A stretch of 13,224 nucleotides of DNA from QZKY01 sp964488675. Its GTDB lineage: Bacteria; Pseudomonadota; Gammaproteobacteria; Burkholderiales; Burkholderiaceae_D. The DNA is taken from contig CAZAWA010000063.1 in NCBI GenBank assembly GCA_964488675.1, positions 1-13,224 of the forward strand, in the 5' to 3' direction. Below the pieces are notes generated by a model. The model was not told the DNA's origin, ran no database searches, and saw only the letters and a list, made by a program, of their open reading frames with translations. Of this stretch, positions 12,577 through 13,224 are shown one piece after another (the stretch's first letter is position 1; the number at the start of each line of letters is the position of its first letter). Made by a program: the position numbers and the translations under genes.

Positions 12577-13224
12577 ATGAAACCAGCCGACTCGCCGTCC
12601 AGCTCTTTGGTTCGCAAGCCAGGAGAGCACGCCCGGACAAAAGCCATGCGCAACAAGGCGCTGGACATGCAGCAGTTGTTTACCTGGCTGCTGGCTGACG
12701 GCATCGTCAAGAAAGACGAGGTCAAGGCGCTGTTCAACCATGCGCAGGGCATCCACAAGAGCGCAACCGCGATGCATCCACTGACGGCGATTGCGCAGTG
12801 CAAGCTGTCGTCAGCCCTGCCACCGCACCGTGCGCTAACGCTCGACTGGCTGACCGAGTGGCTGGCGCAGAAGGCAGGGGTGCCGTTTTTCCGGATCGAT
12901 CCGCTCAAGATTGATTTCACCCGCGTGGCTGATGTCATGTCGGCCGCTTACGCGGCGCGCTACAACATCTTGCCGGTCGAGCTGACTTCGTCCGAGCTGA
13001 CCATCGCCACGGCTGAACCGTTCACCGTCGAGTGGGTGGATGAGATCGAGCGCATCACGCGCCGCAGCATCCGGCTGGTGATGGCCAACCCGCTTGAAAT
13101 CGCGCAGTACATTTCGCAGTTCTTCAGTCTGGCCAAATCGATCAAAGACGCGCACAAGAGAGGCGGGCGCGAACTGGCTTTGCGCAACAATTTCGAACAG
13201 CTGGTCGGAATGGGCCAGGCCAAA
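12577..13224 (+). CDS. GspE/PilB-type secretion ATPase, N-terminal part (cut by window end)
   Basis: A frame from ATG 12577 stays open for 216 codons to the last base, so only the N-terminus is seen. After a polar, basic leader of about 28 residues comes a helical segment (LFTWLLADGIVKKDEV, 34-49). A domain at about 85-185 resembles the MshEN / type II secretion ATPase N-terminal domain: AAYAARYNILPVEL (123-136), LTIATAEPFTVEWVDEIERI (141-160) and RLVMANPLEIAQYISQFF (166-183). This domain precedes the AAA-type motor in ATPases driving type II secretion or type IV pili, and some bind cyclic di-GMP. The Walker motifs would lie beyond the window. It starts 7 bases after the spermidine-synthase-like stop, with AGGA 10 bases before the ATG. 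Confidence 0.8.
   Translation, partial: MKPADSPSSSLVRKPGEHARTKAMRNKALDMQQLFTWLLADGIVKKDEVKALFNHAQGIHKSATAMHPLTAIAQCKLSSALPPHRALTLDWLTEWLAQKAGVPFFRIDPLKIDFTRVADVMSAAYAARYNILPVELTSSELTIATAEPFTVEWVDEIERITRRSIRLVMANPLEIAQYISQFFSLAKSIKDAHKRGGRELALRNNFEQLVGMGQAK

Noticed and set aside
1..13224. CRISPR array, toxin-antitoxin pair, phage genes or transposase
   Set aside because: No regularly spaced repeats and no recognisable proteins of these types were seen in any frame.

Overview
The window looks like a chromosomal segment of a betaproteobacterium, probably Burkholderiales and perhaps Oxalobacteraceae. That placement rests on family resemblance of the encoded proteins and on gene order (rplU-rpmA-obgE-proB, a DUF5329 secreted protein, a spermidine-synthase-like gene ahead of a GspE-type ATPase). 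It is recalled knowledge, not a search result. Most of the window is GC-rich and densely coding.

Region 1 (1-3437) is a minus-strand housekeeping block. rplU and rpmA (ribosomal proteins L21 and L27) have a near-consensus sigma70 promoter and end at a strong intrinsic terminator. Beyond the terminator, obgE (ribosome-associated GTPase) and proB (glutamate 5-kinase) follow as a close pair. Region 2 (3438-6975) holds murJ (lipid II flippase, +), convergent with uup (ABC-F ATPase, -) with one base between their stops. A tRNA-Arg(CCU) gene lies divergent from uup, and the two putative promoters sit back to back.

Region 3 (7051 to about 9230) is visibly AT-richer. It starts with a perfect 18-bp inverted repeat directly downstream of the tRNA and carries two minus-strand genes: a UDP-glucuronate decarboxylase (UDP-xylose synthase) and a family-2-like glycosyltransferase. 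Together they suggest sugar-nucleotide supply and transfer for a surface glycan. Composition, position beside a tRNA and cargo type suggest horizontal acquisition, but no second attachment site or integrase is visible.

Region 4 (9269-11380) holds small genes: a six-cysteine zinc-ribbon-like protein, two small secreted proteins (carboxypeptidase-regulatory-like and DUF5329), a 350-base noncoding stretch with hairpins and a G9 tract, and a glycine-zipper envelope protein with its own terminator. Region 5 (11381-13224) holds a doubtful ORF, a spermidine-synthase-fold protein whose usual GGGDGG loop has changed, and the N-terminal part of a type II/IV secretion ATPase that runs off the end of the window.

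I do not see a clearly new multi-gene system. The points most worth checking are the tRNA-flanking inverted repeat with its AT-rich cargo, the altered spermidine-synthase-like protein next to the secretion ATPase, and two genes whose predicted promoters leave almost no 5' leader.
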